Positions 35,494-44,236 of a DNA stretch of 64,000 bases are shown one piece after another; position 1 is the stretch's first letter; each line of letters begins with the position of its first letter. Source of the stretch: Planctobacterium marinum. GTDB lineage: Bacteria; Pseudomonadota; Gammaproteobacteria; Enterobacterales; Alteromonadaceae. The position numbers were made by a program, and so were the translations under genes. The notes under the pieces were generated by a model. The model was not told where the DNA came from. It did no database searches and saw only the letters and a program-made list of their open reading frames with translations. The stretch spans positions 1-64,000 of the forward strand of contig NZ_JAJEWQ010000001.1 of the NCBI RefSeq assembly GCF_020687805.1, read 5' to 3'.

Positions 35494-35520
35494 GGTCGTA
35501 CTCAGGTACGGCCTTTTTTG
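35494..35520 (+). terminator. intrinsic terminator after NDH-2 gene
   Basis: GGTCGTA and TACGGCC form a 7-bp stem with a G-T pair, followed by TTTTTT. It lies 53 bases past the stop. Confidence 0.75.
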
Positions 35521-35530
35521 TTTTTTGACT

Positions 35531-37141
35531 ATGCTAATAGTAACGAGGTTTAGCAATGGGCAAGTGATGGCGTTATTGGGCACGTTGGTAGGTGGCATTG
35601 GGTTATTTCTGTTGGGCATGATGCTGTTAACCGATGGTCTGAAACAATCTGCCGGACAACAACTGGAACAATATTTACACGCCGGTACCCGTTCAAAAGT
35701 CAGAGGCTTCGCTTCCGGTTTTACGCTGACCGCACTGGTACAATCTTCCAGCGTGGTGACTGTTGCCACGATTGGGTTTGCCAATGCCGGATTGCTGACT
35801 ATCGGCCAATCTGCCTGGGTTGTGTTTGGTAGCAATGTCGGTACCACTATGACCAGTTGGATAGTGGCGCTGGTGGGCTTTAAAATTAAAGTAGAGTTGT
35901 TTGCTTTACCTCTGGTGGGCATGGGCGCCTTCCTGCATATTTTATCCCGTGGGTCTCGTCTCAAAGCACTGGGTTTGGCTGTTTCCGGCTTTGGATTGTT
36001 GTTTATCGGCCTGAATACATTGCAAGGAGCAATGCAGGGCTATCAGGGGGATTTTAGCTTTTTATTGTCTCGCCAGTCGGAACTTTACCAAATCATCCTG
36101 TTTACACTCATTGGCTGCATTATGACCACGCTGATGCAGTCTTTCAGCGCTGCTATGGCTGTGATCTTGACTTTGGTTAATACCGGTAGTGTTCCGCTGG
36201 TATTGGGCGCAGCGGCGGTGATAGGCGCCAATATTGGTACCACCTCAACCGCACTGTTAGCCACCATTGGGGCTACAGCAAACGCAAAGCGCGTGGCCTG
36301 GGCGCATGTGATTTTTAATCTGGTGGCCGCCGTTGCGGCATTTGGCATGTTGCCACTGGTGTCAGAGATATTCACCATTGGCTACGAGCGCAAGCTAATG
36401 GGCGGCAATGCCGCTTTCTGGTTAGCTGTATACCATACACTGTTTAATTTTGTTGGGGTGCTGATAATGATATTTATCGAACCCAGAATCACTGCCTTTC
36501 TGACAACAAGGTTTGTTGAGCAGGATCGCGCCCTGAAACTGCAATATGTGGATGCCACCTCCACAGAAGTGCCAGCCATCGCCGCTCGCTCAGTGATAAA
36601 AGAATTTGAGCATTTGGTAAAACGGTTAAGCGAGCAATTTGCCACCTATTCCACCGAAGAAACCCGACAAAATGGCGCTCAATTGCGCGCCTTGCTCGGT
36701 AAATTGGATGGTTTTGTTGTTAAAGTACTCAAACAACCTATGGATAATAATCTGGTGGAAGGGTTTAATCTGGCAATCAAGAATAGTCAGACCCTATCCA
36801 ACTTAACGGTTTTGGTGGAAGACCTGCACCACTTAAGGGATTCCCTCGGCAATTCAGTGCTAACCGAGACGTTGAACGAGCTGACATTAACGTTTCAGTC
36901 AGTGCCGCTGCAGTTGGTAGCCGGAATGCCGGTTTCAGCGCTCAAAATTTCCCTCAAAGAATTAGAAACCAAAAGCAGCGATGTAAACGATAAGGTGTTT
37001 CAGGCACTGCAAAATAAACAGATCCACGAAAAGCAATTACGCGACGCCAATGCACTGCTGGATGTGCAAAAGCGCATTGCCAAATTGCTGGTTAAATTAC
37101 AGAAACGACGAGAAGCAATGGCTGCTCTGGTGTCTGAATGA
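35531..37141 (+). CDS. Na+/phosphate cotransporter (NptA/PhoU-type)
   Basis: A 536-residue Na/Pi cotransporter of the YjbB/NptA kind. The two inverted Na_Pi repeats carry LTALVQSSSVVTVATIGFANAGLL and TTLMQSFSAAMAVILTLVNTGSV (QSSS and QSFS motifs). Asn-Val-Gly-Thr (SNVGTTMTSW; ANIGTTSTA) follow in each repeat. The C-terminal ~190 residues are a PhoU-like helical domain (VIKEFEHLVKRLSEQF). Start choice: ATG at 35531 lacks a ribosome site; a later ATG at 35567 (MALLGTLVGG) begins right at the first TM and may be the true start, with GAGG 20 bases upstream. Confidence 0.88.
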   Translation: MLIVTRFSNGQVMALLGTLVGGIGLFLLGMMLLTDGLKQSAGQQLEQYLHAGTRSKVRGFASGFTLTALVQSSSVVTVATIGFANAGLLTIGQSAWVVFGSNVGTTMTSWIVALVGFKIKVELFALPLVGMGAFLHILSRGSRLKALGLAVSGFGLLFIGLNTLQGAMQGYQGDFSFLLSRQSELYQIILFTLIGCIMTTLMQSFSAAMAVILTLVNTGSVPLVLGAAAVIGANIGTTSTALLATIGATANAKRVAWAHVIFNLVAAVAAFGMLPLVSEIFTIGYERKLMGGNAAFWLAVYHTLFNFVGVLIMIFIEPRITAFLTTRFVEQDRALKLQYVDATSTEVPAIAARSVIKEFEHLVKRLSEQFATYSTEETRQNGAQLRALLGKLDGFVVKVLKQPMDNNLVEGFNLAIKNSQTLSNLTVLVEDLHHLRDSLGNSVLTETLNELTLTFQSVPLQLVAGMPVSALKISLKELETKSSDVNDKVFQALQNKQIHEKQLRDANALLDVQKRIAKLLVKLQKRREAMAALVSE

Positions 37142-37341
37142 GCCTATTGCCGGATACCGGTTCCGGACAAAAACCGTGTTTGAAACGCTGCCGTTTTGGC
37201 ATCAGGTTGTGAGCGCTCGACCACCTGTAATTTTGTGTAATGTCAATTTTTTTACTCCTAAAATATGCTGCCTGCGTCGAAGTTGCCGTGATTATGAAAA
37301 ATCTCTGACTTCTTAATTATTTCCAATGTAAGGACAAGTAC

Positions 37342-37761
37342 ATGTCAGAATCAAACCAATACCTGCCACATGGTAGCTATCTTCTAACGGCTAAAGATGT
37401 GGAGGTGTCTATCAATGCCATCAGCACCCGTGTTGACGGCTCACATAACCCCAATGCTGCTGTGACATACCCGGCCACCGAAGCCCGTCATATTGGCGAC
37501 ATTATTAATGAAAACGGTAACCTGGTTGTGGGAGGCGGCAACGGAAGCAGGCCAAACCCGACCAATCAGTTCGGTGTTTTCGTACCTGCCGGTAGTTATC
37601 AATTAACCAGTATTGGCATTCACGTTACCATTCAGGCGCTATGTAAAAAAATCGATGGAAGCTGGGTGCGCTCTGTGCCGGTTCGCTACACTGCCAAAGA
37701 CGCTGCGCAACTGGCAGATATATCCAATATCGACGGCCAACTGACGTTAGCTGAAAAGTAA
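37342..37761 (+). CDS. cyanovirin-N homology (CVNH)-like lectin
   Basis: A 139-residue protein with two tandem, similar halves. Each begins GSY.LT, has a strand with V.I.A, and ends with DI.N.NG.L or DISNIDGQL. That is the layout of CVNH domains (two repeats of about 50; consensus ...L.a.C...g.w....i.L...i.NidG.L). The second half is the better match (PAGSYQLTSIGIHVTIQALCKKIDGSW). Most of the disulfide cysteines of cyanovirin are missing, and there is no signal peptide. A carbohydrate-binding role is inferred. AGGAC precedes the ATG by about 8 bases. It is first of a series of small genes leading to the kinase. Confidence 0.6.
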   Translation: MSESNQYLPHGSYLLTAKDVEVSINAISTRVDGSHNPNAAVTYPATEARHIGDIINENGNLVVGGGNGSRPNPTNQFGVFVPAGSYQLTSIGIHVTIQALCKKIDGSWVRSVPVRYTAKDAAQLADISNIDGQLTLAEK

Positions 37762-38013
37762 CGGTTTTTATTCAGAAGGGCAGAGTAGCAGCAAATCCGG
37801 CGGCACTAACGCTAACCACGATCTATGTTATTTTTACTCTGCCCCGTAAACGCCGCCCTCCCGAATAATATCGACCCGCCAGGCTCAATTAACCTGTAAT
37901 GGATTGTAATACCCATCACCCCGAATACTTCATAGTCTTTTACTAAGCCTTGCGGTAAATGCGGTTAAACAACAGGGCGACTCACTAATTAAACTTGTTA
38001 AGAGGAAAGACTC

Positions 38014-38454
38014 ATGGCGGCAACTTCAATTGAAATTAAATTGGTAATGCAAGGTGGTGGCGACTATCAGGAAGGCGTATCCGGATTGGTAGTAGGAAAT
38101 CTGGTTGACCCTAATACCGGAGAATACTGGTACGGCCCATGTGATGCGAATCCCTGGACCTGGCATAACGAAGGTTCTAACGTAAATAGTTTTGCTCTGA
38201 TGGCTAACTATGCTTATGGCAACAACGAAGCGACAGCATTTTCACAACTGGTGATTGAACCTCAGAATTTGTCGGCAGGAAATCACAAAGTCGTCGCTGT
38301 GCTGGAAACGGCTGATATCGAGGGCAGCGATACTAACCAGATTTTGCGTTTTAAAAGCGTCACCCTGGATGGTGCTGCCAGCCACGATGTGAATATCACT
38401 GAGTGGGGCAATGGACAGCAACCAACATCCACTTTTGCGCAAACGGTTGTCTGA
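38014..38454 (+). CDS. hypothetical beta-rich protein in the kinase-lectin block
   Basis: A 146-residue protein with no signal peptide, rich in Gly, Asn and beta-prone residues. It contains VDPNTGEYWYGPCDANPWTWHNEGSNVNSFALMANY and IEPQNLSAGNHKVVAVLET. This looks like a beta-sandwich with a solvent-exposed aromatic surface, but no family is recognised. GAGGAAAGA before the ATG is a good ribosome site. It is flanked by a lectin-like gene and two orphan genes. An extracytoplasmic or self-recognition role for the group is speculation. Confidence 0.6.
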   Translation: MAATSIEIKLVMQGGGDYQEGVSGLVVGNLVDPNTGEYWYGPCDANPWTWHNEGSNVNSFALMANYAYGNNEATAFSQLVIEPQNLSAGNHKVVAVLETADIEGSDTNQILRFKSVTLDGAASHDVNITEWGNGQQPTSTFAQTVV

Positions 38455-39164
38455 TGGGCGAACAAACATGACTTTGGGTTTTGCTGTTGTACAGCGACAG
38501 CAAACCAAAGTCACTTTAATTTCTATTGTTAGTGGCCCAACGGTTTTTCAGCGATATTCAGGCATAGCCTGTCCTAAGTGAGACTAATATTCAGCTGCTT
38601 TGTTTGACTTTTTTCGGCGCTGCAGCCTAATTCAACTACTGGCCATTGTTTGAAATCATTGTCGGGCCGCCGACTACGCCTTAAGGTGACCGGGCTGTGA
38701 AGTGACCCCCTTAAGAATCCCCCGCAGCCCCTGACGCGCAACAACATAAACATCGCCATCAGAACAACGACGACCATCAATGACAGCATCCCTGTGCCGG
38801 GCATTGATTGAGCTATCATCCCTGATAGCTCTCATCGTTGTTTTAACTGATGTCTTAATTTATTGCGCGTAAAGGGAGTTTCGGATTAGCACTTCGAACA
38901 AATATTGGTTTAATCGAGCCTGAAGGCGAATCTGTTTTGCTTTGTCTTTAAATGAGTTCTTTTGTTTCTGGACACTATGGTCATTAGATGAGCATTCATG
39001 TTCTCGCCTTGCTTTTCATACTTGAATGGTAAAACTTACAGGTTAAATTATGAGCACATTATTTAATTAATTTATGCGGTTGCACTGTGCAGAAAAGCAA
39101 CGGATAATCAGTTGCGCAAGTAATGAATAAATTTCAGAAAAATTCAGATCAGGGATAAATCAGG
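38455..39164. other. 710-base intergenic region
   Basis: No supported gene. A minus frame at 38574-38819 encodes one hydrophobic stretch but has no ribosome site and overlaps a hairpin at its start (GAGCTATCA/TGATAGCTC at about 38809-38830). AT-rich tracts at 39040-39160 probably include the promoter of the next gene. Confidence 0.4.
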
Positions 39165-39680
39165 ATGAAGAAACGAATGTTAAGTGTGCTCTTGCTGGCA
39201 GCATTAAGCGCACCACAGGTAATGGCGGAAACGGTAACTGCCGAGAGTCAATTCCGTAACGCTCAGTCAGGTGAACAACACCAGCGGCGAGGACAGCAAA
39301 AGCAGGTACAAACCTTTACCCTGAATCTGTGGGCACCTGATGAAGTACCGCCAGCAGAAGCCAAACTGGCGGAAGTGGGAGATAGTTATCATTACCTCTA
39401 TACCCCGGATAGCCTGAACTTTTCTATGGATGACACCAATCGCATCGTCAAATTCCGTTTTCATGATGATACCCAAAATCGCTATCAGTTTCGCTGGATA
39501 ACAGCACAACACCCGGAAGATGTCACCCTCACCAAAAAGACAACCAGCAAAATCAATCTGGCCTTAGATGATGGCGAAATAGCCGAAAGTACCTATTTTG
39601 AGGTGTGGGTTTACGACACCGAAACCGGACAGCGATTTATGTGTGATCCTGACCTTGTAATTATAAGACCGCCCAATTAA
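39165..39680 (+). CDS. secreted orphan protein with DP.LVIIRPP tail
   Basis: A 171-residue protein with a signal peptide (MLSVLLLAALSAPQVMA) and a Gln/Arg-rich linker (QSGEQHQRRGQQKQVQ). The mature domain is beta-rich (FTLNLWAPDEVPPAE; YHYLYTPDSLNFSMDDTNRIVKFRF). It ends FMCDPDLVIIRPPN. The next gene, at 39784, ends with a very similar tail, so the two appear to be distant paralogs. No known family was recognised. The two proteins flank nothing else and precede the kinase gene (convergent). Confidence 0.65.
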   Translation: MKKRMLSVLLLAALSAPQVMAETVTAESQFRNAQSGEQHQRRGQQKQVQTFTLNLWAPDEVPPAEAKLAEVGDSYHYLYTPDSLNFSMDDTNRIVKFRFHDDTQNRYQFRWITAQHPEDVTLTKKTTSKINLALDDGEIAESTYFEVWVYDTETGQRFMCDPDLVIIRPPN

Positions 39681-39783
39681 ATATTTGCGAGATGTAATCA
39701 CGTGTAATTGAATCAATGGAAAAGGTTATTTAATCTTTAGTTAAATTTAAGTTTTAAAGTCAATTAAATTCAGGAGAATGATA

Positions 39784-40239
39784 ATGTCAAATGCGGATGT
39801 TAACCTGGTTATAGAACCATGGACGACGGCCAATACTCATTTTAACTTATATGTTGAAAACCCCGGCACAGACGAAGAGTTTTTGGTTGCCGAATTTGCG
39901 GGTGAAAAATTTCCGTTAACTGGAGAACAACCCTTTGTTAAATTGACCTTCATTGGTAAATATGATCCAGACAGCTACCAAACTGGAAATCTGTTGTTTA
40001 ATATCAAGACATCGGGATATACATTTCACAAAAACGATCATGGCATTAAGCCCGATAGTAAAGCTGGTAATTTTAATGTTACTGCAACATTGCAGACCCA
40101 AACCACCTGCGATGTCGGCCTGTCAATGGTTCAAAGTGAGGAAGGAAGTTTTAGTTTTAACTTTGACCTGAAGAATAATAATGGTGGGAAGAGTCATTTG
40201 TTTGATCCTGTAATAGTAATTATACGCCCACCACAGTAA
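39784..40239 (+). CDS. orphan protein with DPVIVIIRPP tail
   Basis: About 151 residues from the ATG at 39784, placed 7 bases after AGGAG; an ATG at 39778 is too close to the ribosome site. It is a beta-rich soluble protein with no signal peptide, ending FDPVIVIIRPPQ, matching the tail of the preceding protein. The middle (FVKLTFIGKYDPDSYQTGNL, NFNVTATLQTQTTCDVGL) shows strand-like alternation. The stop is 17 bases from the convergent kinase gene. Function unknown; a common tail in a secreted and an unsecreted partner suggests a shared fold end. Confidence 0.65.
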   Translation: MSNADVNLVIEPWTTANTHFNLYVENPGTDEEFLVAEFAGEKFPLTGEQPFVKLTFIGKYDPDSYQTGNLLFNIKTSGYTFHKNDHGIKPDSKAGNFNVTATLQTQTTCDVGLSMVQSEEGSFSFNFDLKNNNGGKSHLFDPVIVIIRPPQ

Positions 40240-40255
40240 GCTTTATAGATGATAT

Positions 40256-42895
40256 TTAGTGATCACATCGTGAAAGTTGAATTCGGTCATTGATAGAAGT
40301 TAATTTTTCAAACTCTGTAAAATGACACAATTCATCAAACCAAGGGATGTAAAACCAGATTTTCCCTATCCCTTGGTTTATAGCTTCCTCTACGTGTAGC
40401 AGTGCTGATTTCGATTCATTTAACTTTGTTGAAATCATTGCGAAAGTAAACAACATGTTGGGATGAGTTGGTGCATGTTGTTTGGCGTAGTTAATTGTCT
40501 TATGGGCTTCATTTAATTTATCTAAGTGCATCAATGCTTGAGCTCGGGCTATTAGATTAGCCATATCATTTTTATTTTCTGTGACTTTTATGACTTTATT
40601 ATAAACGACCAATGAGCGCTCTTTTTTTCCGGAGAGTAAAAGCGCATCTGCATAGTTTATTAAATATCCTATATGTTCTTCATCGTAATTCAGGGCTAAT
40701 TCTGCAAATTCTAGAGCATTCGCGTATTCTTTTTTTAGCATGCTAACTATTGCTAGATTTGTGAAGGTAGCACCACTTGGTGATATGTCAGACATGGTTT
40801 TATATATTTTAATTGCTTCATCAAGCAAGCCTTGTTGTAGGTAAATACCTGCCAGCAATGTATTCACACTGTTAAGATTTCGATTTAGAGCTCTTGCATT
40901 TTCCAAACTTTCTAAGACAAGTTTCTGATTTCCCATCCACCAATAATTAACGGCTAAATGGTAATAAGCTATGGCTGTTGGGCGTATTTTAATCGCCTTT
41001 TGATACTCAAAAACTGCATCTTCGAAACTCTTGGTCTTCTGAAAGTAATTAGCTCTGAGTAGGTGCAGTTTTCCTTTGGGCAGTTGGCTTATATGAAGTT
41101 CACTCAATATATTATTAGCTACATCATATTGCTCTTGTTCTAATGCTAGCGCAAATCCATCAACCAAATAAAGTTCCGAACGTTTGAGCTCGCTGGGTAC
41201 TGATTTATATACTGTCAATGCTTTAGATATCAATTGATCGTTATTGTTGTTTACATAAGCCTCTAACACCAACTCAAAATACAAACTATATACCGGATAA
41301 AAATAAGCATTGTTTTTAATCAATGCTTCCAGTCTTTCCAGCGATGTCTGGGTGTATTGTCCTTCTGTATACACCTGATAATAAATTTCCAAATACTCAG
41401 CATAATCCTCTTCGGAGATCACCAGGGATTTAGCGTTAATTTCAGTGATATTGCTATAGAGATTAGTTAGCTGAGTTTGCGCAAACTGATAAATGGGCTG
41501 ATAACTTTCCAAATAGATGGGATTTTGCAGGCGGTTGGTGGTGTGCCATTTGGCTTCTTCGCCGTTATTGTCAGGTGTTTGATTATAGAGAGACAACACC
41601 AGTTCGCAGTGTTGTGCGTTACAAATCAGTTCCGGTGACACTATGTCATCAGCACCGGTACTTTTACCTATCAGGGCGATATCTCCCTGGGTATCGTCTA
41701 GTTCTGCTTGCGGGATCAGCATTAAATGAGGAGTGCTGATGATTAACTGTTGCAGCGCATCTTCGATACTGGTGAGTACCAGGTTTTTTTGCAGGCTTGA
41801 TAACGGTTCGGTTTCGGTGATTTTGGGCTTCAGTACCGCCACATAACGGGTTTCCGGAGGCTGGTTGTTGAACCAATATAAGCCAATACTTAACAGTGCC
41901 ACCAAAGCTAGGGCGAGAGCAGGTATTACAAAGGCTTTTTTGCGTTTCTGTACAGGCAGAGCTTCAACCGTTTGGGTTTCCATACCCAGCACATCTTGCC
42001 GCTCTAACATGCGTATTATTTGCTGTAACTGATCACAGCATTGTTTTGCTGTTGGACGTTGTGATGCGGTTTTATGCAATAGCCGATTAAGCAATATTAC
42101 CAATTCTGCAGGTAGAGCAGGGGTAATGTGACCGGCATCCATGGCTTTGTCATTGACAATTTGTTGAGCAATGTCTGAAGCGGTGCTTTCTGTTGGGGTA
42201 TCTTGCAGATTTAACCCTGTGTGTCCGGCAAAAGCGTGTTTGTCAGCTAACAGCTGAAAGGCCAGTAAGCCAAAGGAAAACAGGTCTGACGCGGTGGTCA
42301 CTGTTTGGTTTTGCAACTGCTCCGGCGACATCCAGGGCAGACTACCTCTGATTTTATCCGAGGTTTTATTGTTTTTATCTACGGGCTTTGCGATACCAAA
42401 ATCAGAGAGTTTGGCAATTACGTTTTCACTGTCTCGCGTATCCAGCAAAATATTATCGGCCTTGATATCACTGTGGATTATGTCGTGCTTGTGAATGGCT
42501 TCCAGCCCCTGAGCAATTTGATACAGGAGTCGCACTTTCTGGCGCAAAGTCAGGCTGGTTTCCAGCTGATATTTTTTCAGTGTGATTCCCGGCACGTACT
42601 CCATTACTATCGCTGGCGTGGGTTGTTCGATAACCGAGTGAACCTGAACTACATTGCTGTGATTTATTTTTGCTAAGGTACGGGCTTCTTGCAGAACGGC
42701 TTCAGTATATTTGGCATCTGTAATGTGGCTGTGCAGCACTTTAATGGCGACTTTACGGGCGAGTGCTTGATCCTCAGCGAGATAAACGTTCCCCATGCCG
42801 CCCTGACCCAGGGGTTTAACCGTGTTATAGCCTTGAAGCTGAGGAAAACTAGTTGAATCTGAGTGCGGTGTACTATCGTTCAATGCTATTGCCAC
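40256..42895 (-). CDS. membrane Ser/Thr protein kinase with TPR repeats
   Basis: An 879-residue Hanks-type kinase. The kinase domain (about 22-290) has LGQGGMGNVYLAED (P-loop) and KVAIKVL (Lys). The catalytic loop is HSDIKADNILLD, where HRD is replaced by HSD but Asp and Asn remain. LSDFGIAKP (DFG) and an APE-like MSPEQL follow. A TM helix at about 325-345 (AFVIPALALALVALLSIGLYW) is followed by an extracytoplasmic region of many TPR repeats (for example YQKAIKIRPTAIAYYHLAVNYW). TPRs probably bind proteins. The start is GTG at 42895. It is followed upstream by an FHA protein on the same strand, a normal partner of such kinases. Confidence 0.88.
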   Translation of the reverse strand: MAIALNDSTPHSDSTSFPQLQGYNTVKPLGQGGMGNVYLAEDQALARKVAIKVLHSHITDAKYTEAVLQEARTLAKINHSNVVQVHSVIEQPTPAIVMEYVPGITLKKYQLETSLTLRQKVRLLYQIAQGLEAIHKHDIIHSDIKADNILLDTRDSENVIAKLSDFGIAKPVDKNNKTSDKIRGSLPWMSPEQLQNQTVTTASDLFSFGLLAFQLLADKHAFAGHTGLNLQDTPTESTASDIAQQIVNDKAMDAGHITPALPAELVILLNRLLHKTASQRPTAKQCCDQLQQIIRMLERQDVLGMETQTVEALPVQKRKKAFVIPALALALVALLSIGLYWFNNQPPETRYVAVLKPKITETEPLSSLQKNLVLTSIEDALQQLIISTPHLMLIPQAELDDTQGDIALIGKSTGADDIVSPELICNAQHCELVLSLYNQTPDNNGEEAKWHTTNRLQNPIYLESYQPIYQFAQTQLTNLYSNITEINAKSLVISEEDYAEYLEIYYQVYTEGQYTQTSLERLEALIKNNAYFYPVYSLYFELVLEAYVNNNNDQLISKALTVYKSVPSELKRSELYLVDGFALALEQEQYDVANNILSELHISQLPKGKLHLLRANYFQKTKSFEDAVFEYQKAIKIRPTAIAYYHLAVNYWWMGNQKLVLESLENARALNRNLNSVNTLLAGIYLQQGLLDEAIKIYKTMSDISPSGATFTNLAIVSMLKKEYANALEFAELALNYDEEHIGYLINYADALLLSGKKERSLVVYNKVIKVTENKNDMANLIARAQALMHLDKLNEAHKTINYAKQHAPTHPNMLFTFAMISTKLNESKSALLHVEEAINQGIGKIWFYIPWFDELCHFTEFEKLTSINDRIQLSRCDH

Positions 42896-43004
42896 TGGTT
42901 ATTTGCTAAGAAAACATGCCATAGCCGGGCCGGCTTTTAACTATAATAATGGCTTTTCTGGATAAAATGCCAGACGTAGCGGGACTAAAATTCAAAATGT
43001 TTTT

Positions 43005-43982
43005 CTAAACACATTCAAGTGCTTGTGGGAATTGGCATTCCAGACTTGCGCCTTTGTAAATCGAAAAATGTTCACCACCGAAGCGGATCTTACCATTTTG
43101 ACGTTCGAACAGGCGGTCGGCATTGTCGATCTGGCGTACCTGATCGGTAAATTGTTTGCGCGCCCGATGAATAAGAATATTCAGGTGATTGGTGTCCATT
43201 CCCAGATCGCGGGACAGCATTTCCATATCTACCCAACCCTGACTTTCCGCATCAATGCCCTGATTTGCATGGCGGGCTTTTTCTCTGGCCAGATGCAGGG
43301 TTAAATAATGATGGCTACGCACTTTAAAATCCACCTGACTTTCGGGGGTTTTTAATTGCAGGTGGGTGCTTTCTTCATCCAGGCTAAGGTCAAACCGAAA
43401 CGCCAACTGCGCAATTTCGTGGTGTTCCAGCAACTGTGTTTCGTCGATGCGACTGAATAACTGCAGACGCCAGTTTTCAGCATCAACCAAAATTTGTTCA
43501 CCATTAAACACTTTCCTGGGTGCCAGTTGCGTGCGTAAATCCTCGTAGTACCATTGTTGTTCCAGATCGTTGTAATACAGAGCAACCTGCAAGTTAGTTT
43601 CATCCGGTAACAGATTGTAATTACTCAAAAATATGGCGCGTTCAAGGGGGGCATCGGATGTTGCGGGTAGTAACAAGTTTTGTGGTGCATCAATGTCCAG
43701 CACTTTGTACAAATGCTCACGGGTATTGCAAAGTTGAATAGTATCTCCCGGCTTTAATGGGTAACTTTCACCTTTAACGAGTTTGTGCTCGTTTAGCCAC
43801 ACCCCGTTTTTACTCTGATCCCGCAATTGCCACTGCTGGTTTTCCCACTCGATCACGGCATGAACTTTACTGATAGCCGGGCTGTGTAACAAGGTGTCCA
43901 CGGCGCCGGTAAGTCGCCCAAAGCGATGATAACTTTTAAGATAAATTGGGGTTTGGGTTGATTCGATTCTGATCAGTGCCAT
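43005..43982 (-). CDS. FHA-domain protein with C-terminal HTH-like region
   Basis: A 325-residue cytoplasmic protein. The FHA domain (about 15-95) has FGRLTGAVDTLLHSPAISKVHAVIEW and LRDQSKNGVWLNEHKL (the R..S.H..I and NG.. core residues that bind phosphothreonine). Residues about 245-305 (WVDMEMLSRDLGMDTNHLNILIHRARKQF) resemble a winged-helix DNA-binding region. It is 109 bases upstream of the kinase gene on the same strand and may be its substrate or output. A direct role in transcription is inference. Confidence 0.8.
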   Translation of the reverse strand: MALIRIESTQTPIYLKSYHRFGRLTGAVDTLLHSPAISKVHAVIEWENQQWQLRDQSKNGVWLNEHKLVKGESYPLKPGDTIQLCNTREHLYKVLDIDAPQNLLLPATSDAPLERAIFLSNYNLLPDETNLQVALYYNDLEQQWYYEDLRTQLAPRKVFNGEQILVDAENWRLQLFSRIDETQLLEHHEIAQLAFRFDLSLDEESTHLQLKTPESQVDFKVRSHHYLTLHLAREKARHANQGIDAESQGWVDMEMLSRDLGMDTNHLNILIHRARKQFTDQVRQIDNADRLFERQNGKIRFGGEHFSIYKGASLECQFPQALECV

Positions 43983-44080
43983 AGAGCTTCAATGCAATAC
44001 TTGTTGGGTTTGAATTGTTATAAGAGTATCTGTTGTATCGGCCTGTAGTACGACAATTTAAGAGCGGTACAAACAGAACC

Positions 44081-44120
44081 TGTTGATCTTTGCTGCAAAA
44101 TTGTACAGCAATGATCAACA
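44081..44120. repeat. long hairpin
   Basis: TGTTGATC/GATCAACA with inner TTGCTG/CAGCAA forms a 14-bp stem interrupted by one T-T mismatch, with a 10-base loop. It lies in the 254-base gap between the FHA and MFS genes. No T tract follows, so it might be a terminator remnant or an operator. Nothing else was seen in this gap. Confidence 0.4.
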
Positions 44121-44236
44121 CGCTCTAATAACAGCCATATCTAAAACTATTTTACGCAGATTTTTCCATAATTGTGAATGTTATCTTTGCCAACCATTAA
44201 TAGACAAAACAGCATACCTGCTCAGAATTAAGGTAG

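Noticed and set aside
38574-38819. 81-residue minus frame with one hydrophobic stretch
   Set aside because: Start lies in a hairpin, no ribosome site, no family.
40256-43982. Type VI secretion locus
   Set aside because: Kinase and FHA proteins occur in T6SS loci, but no tss genes are present in the window.
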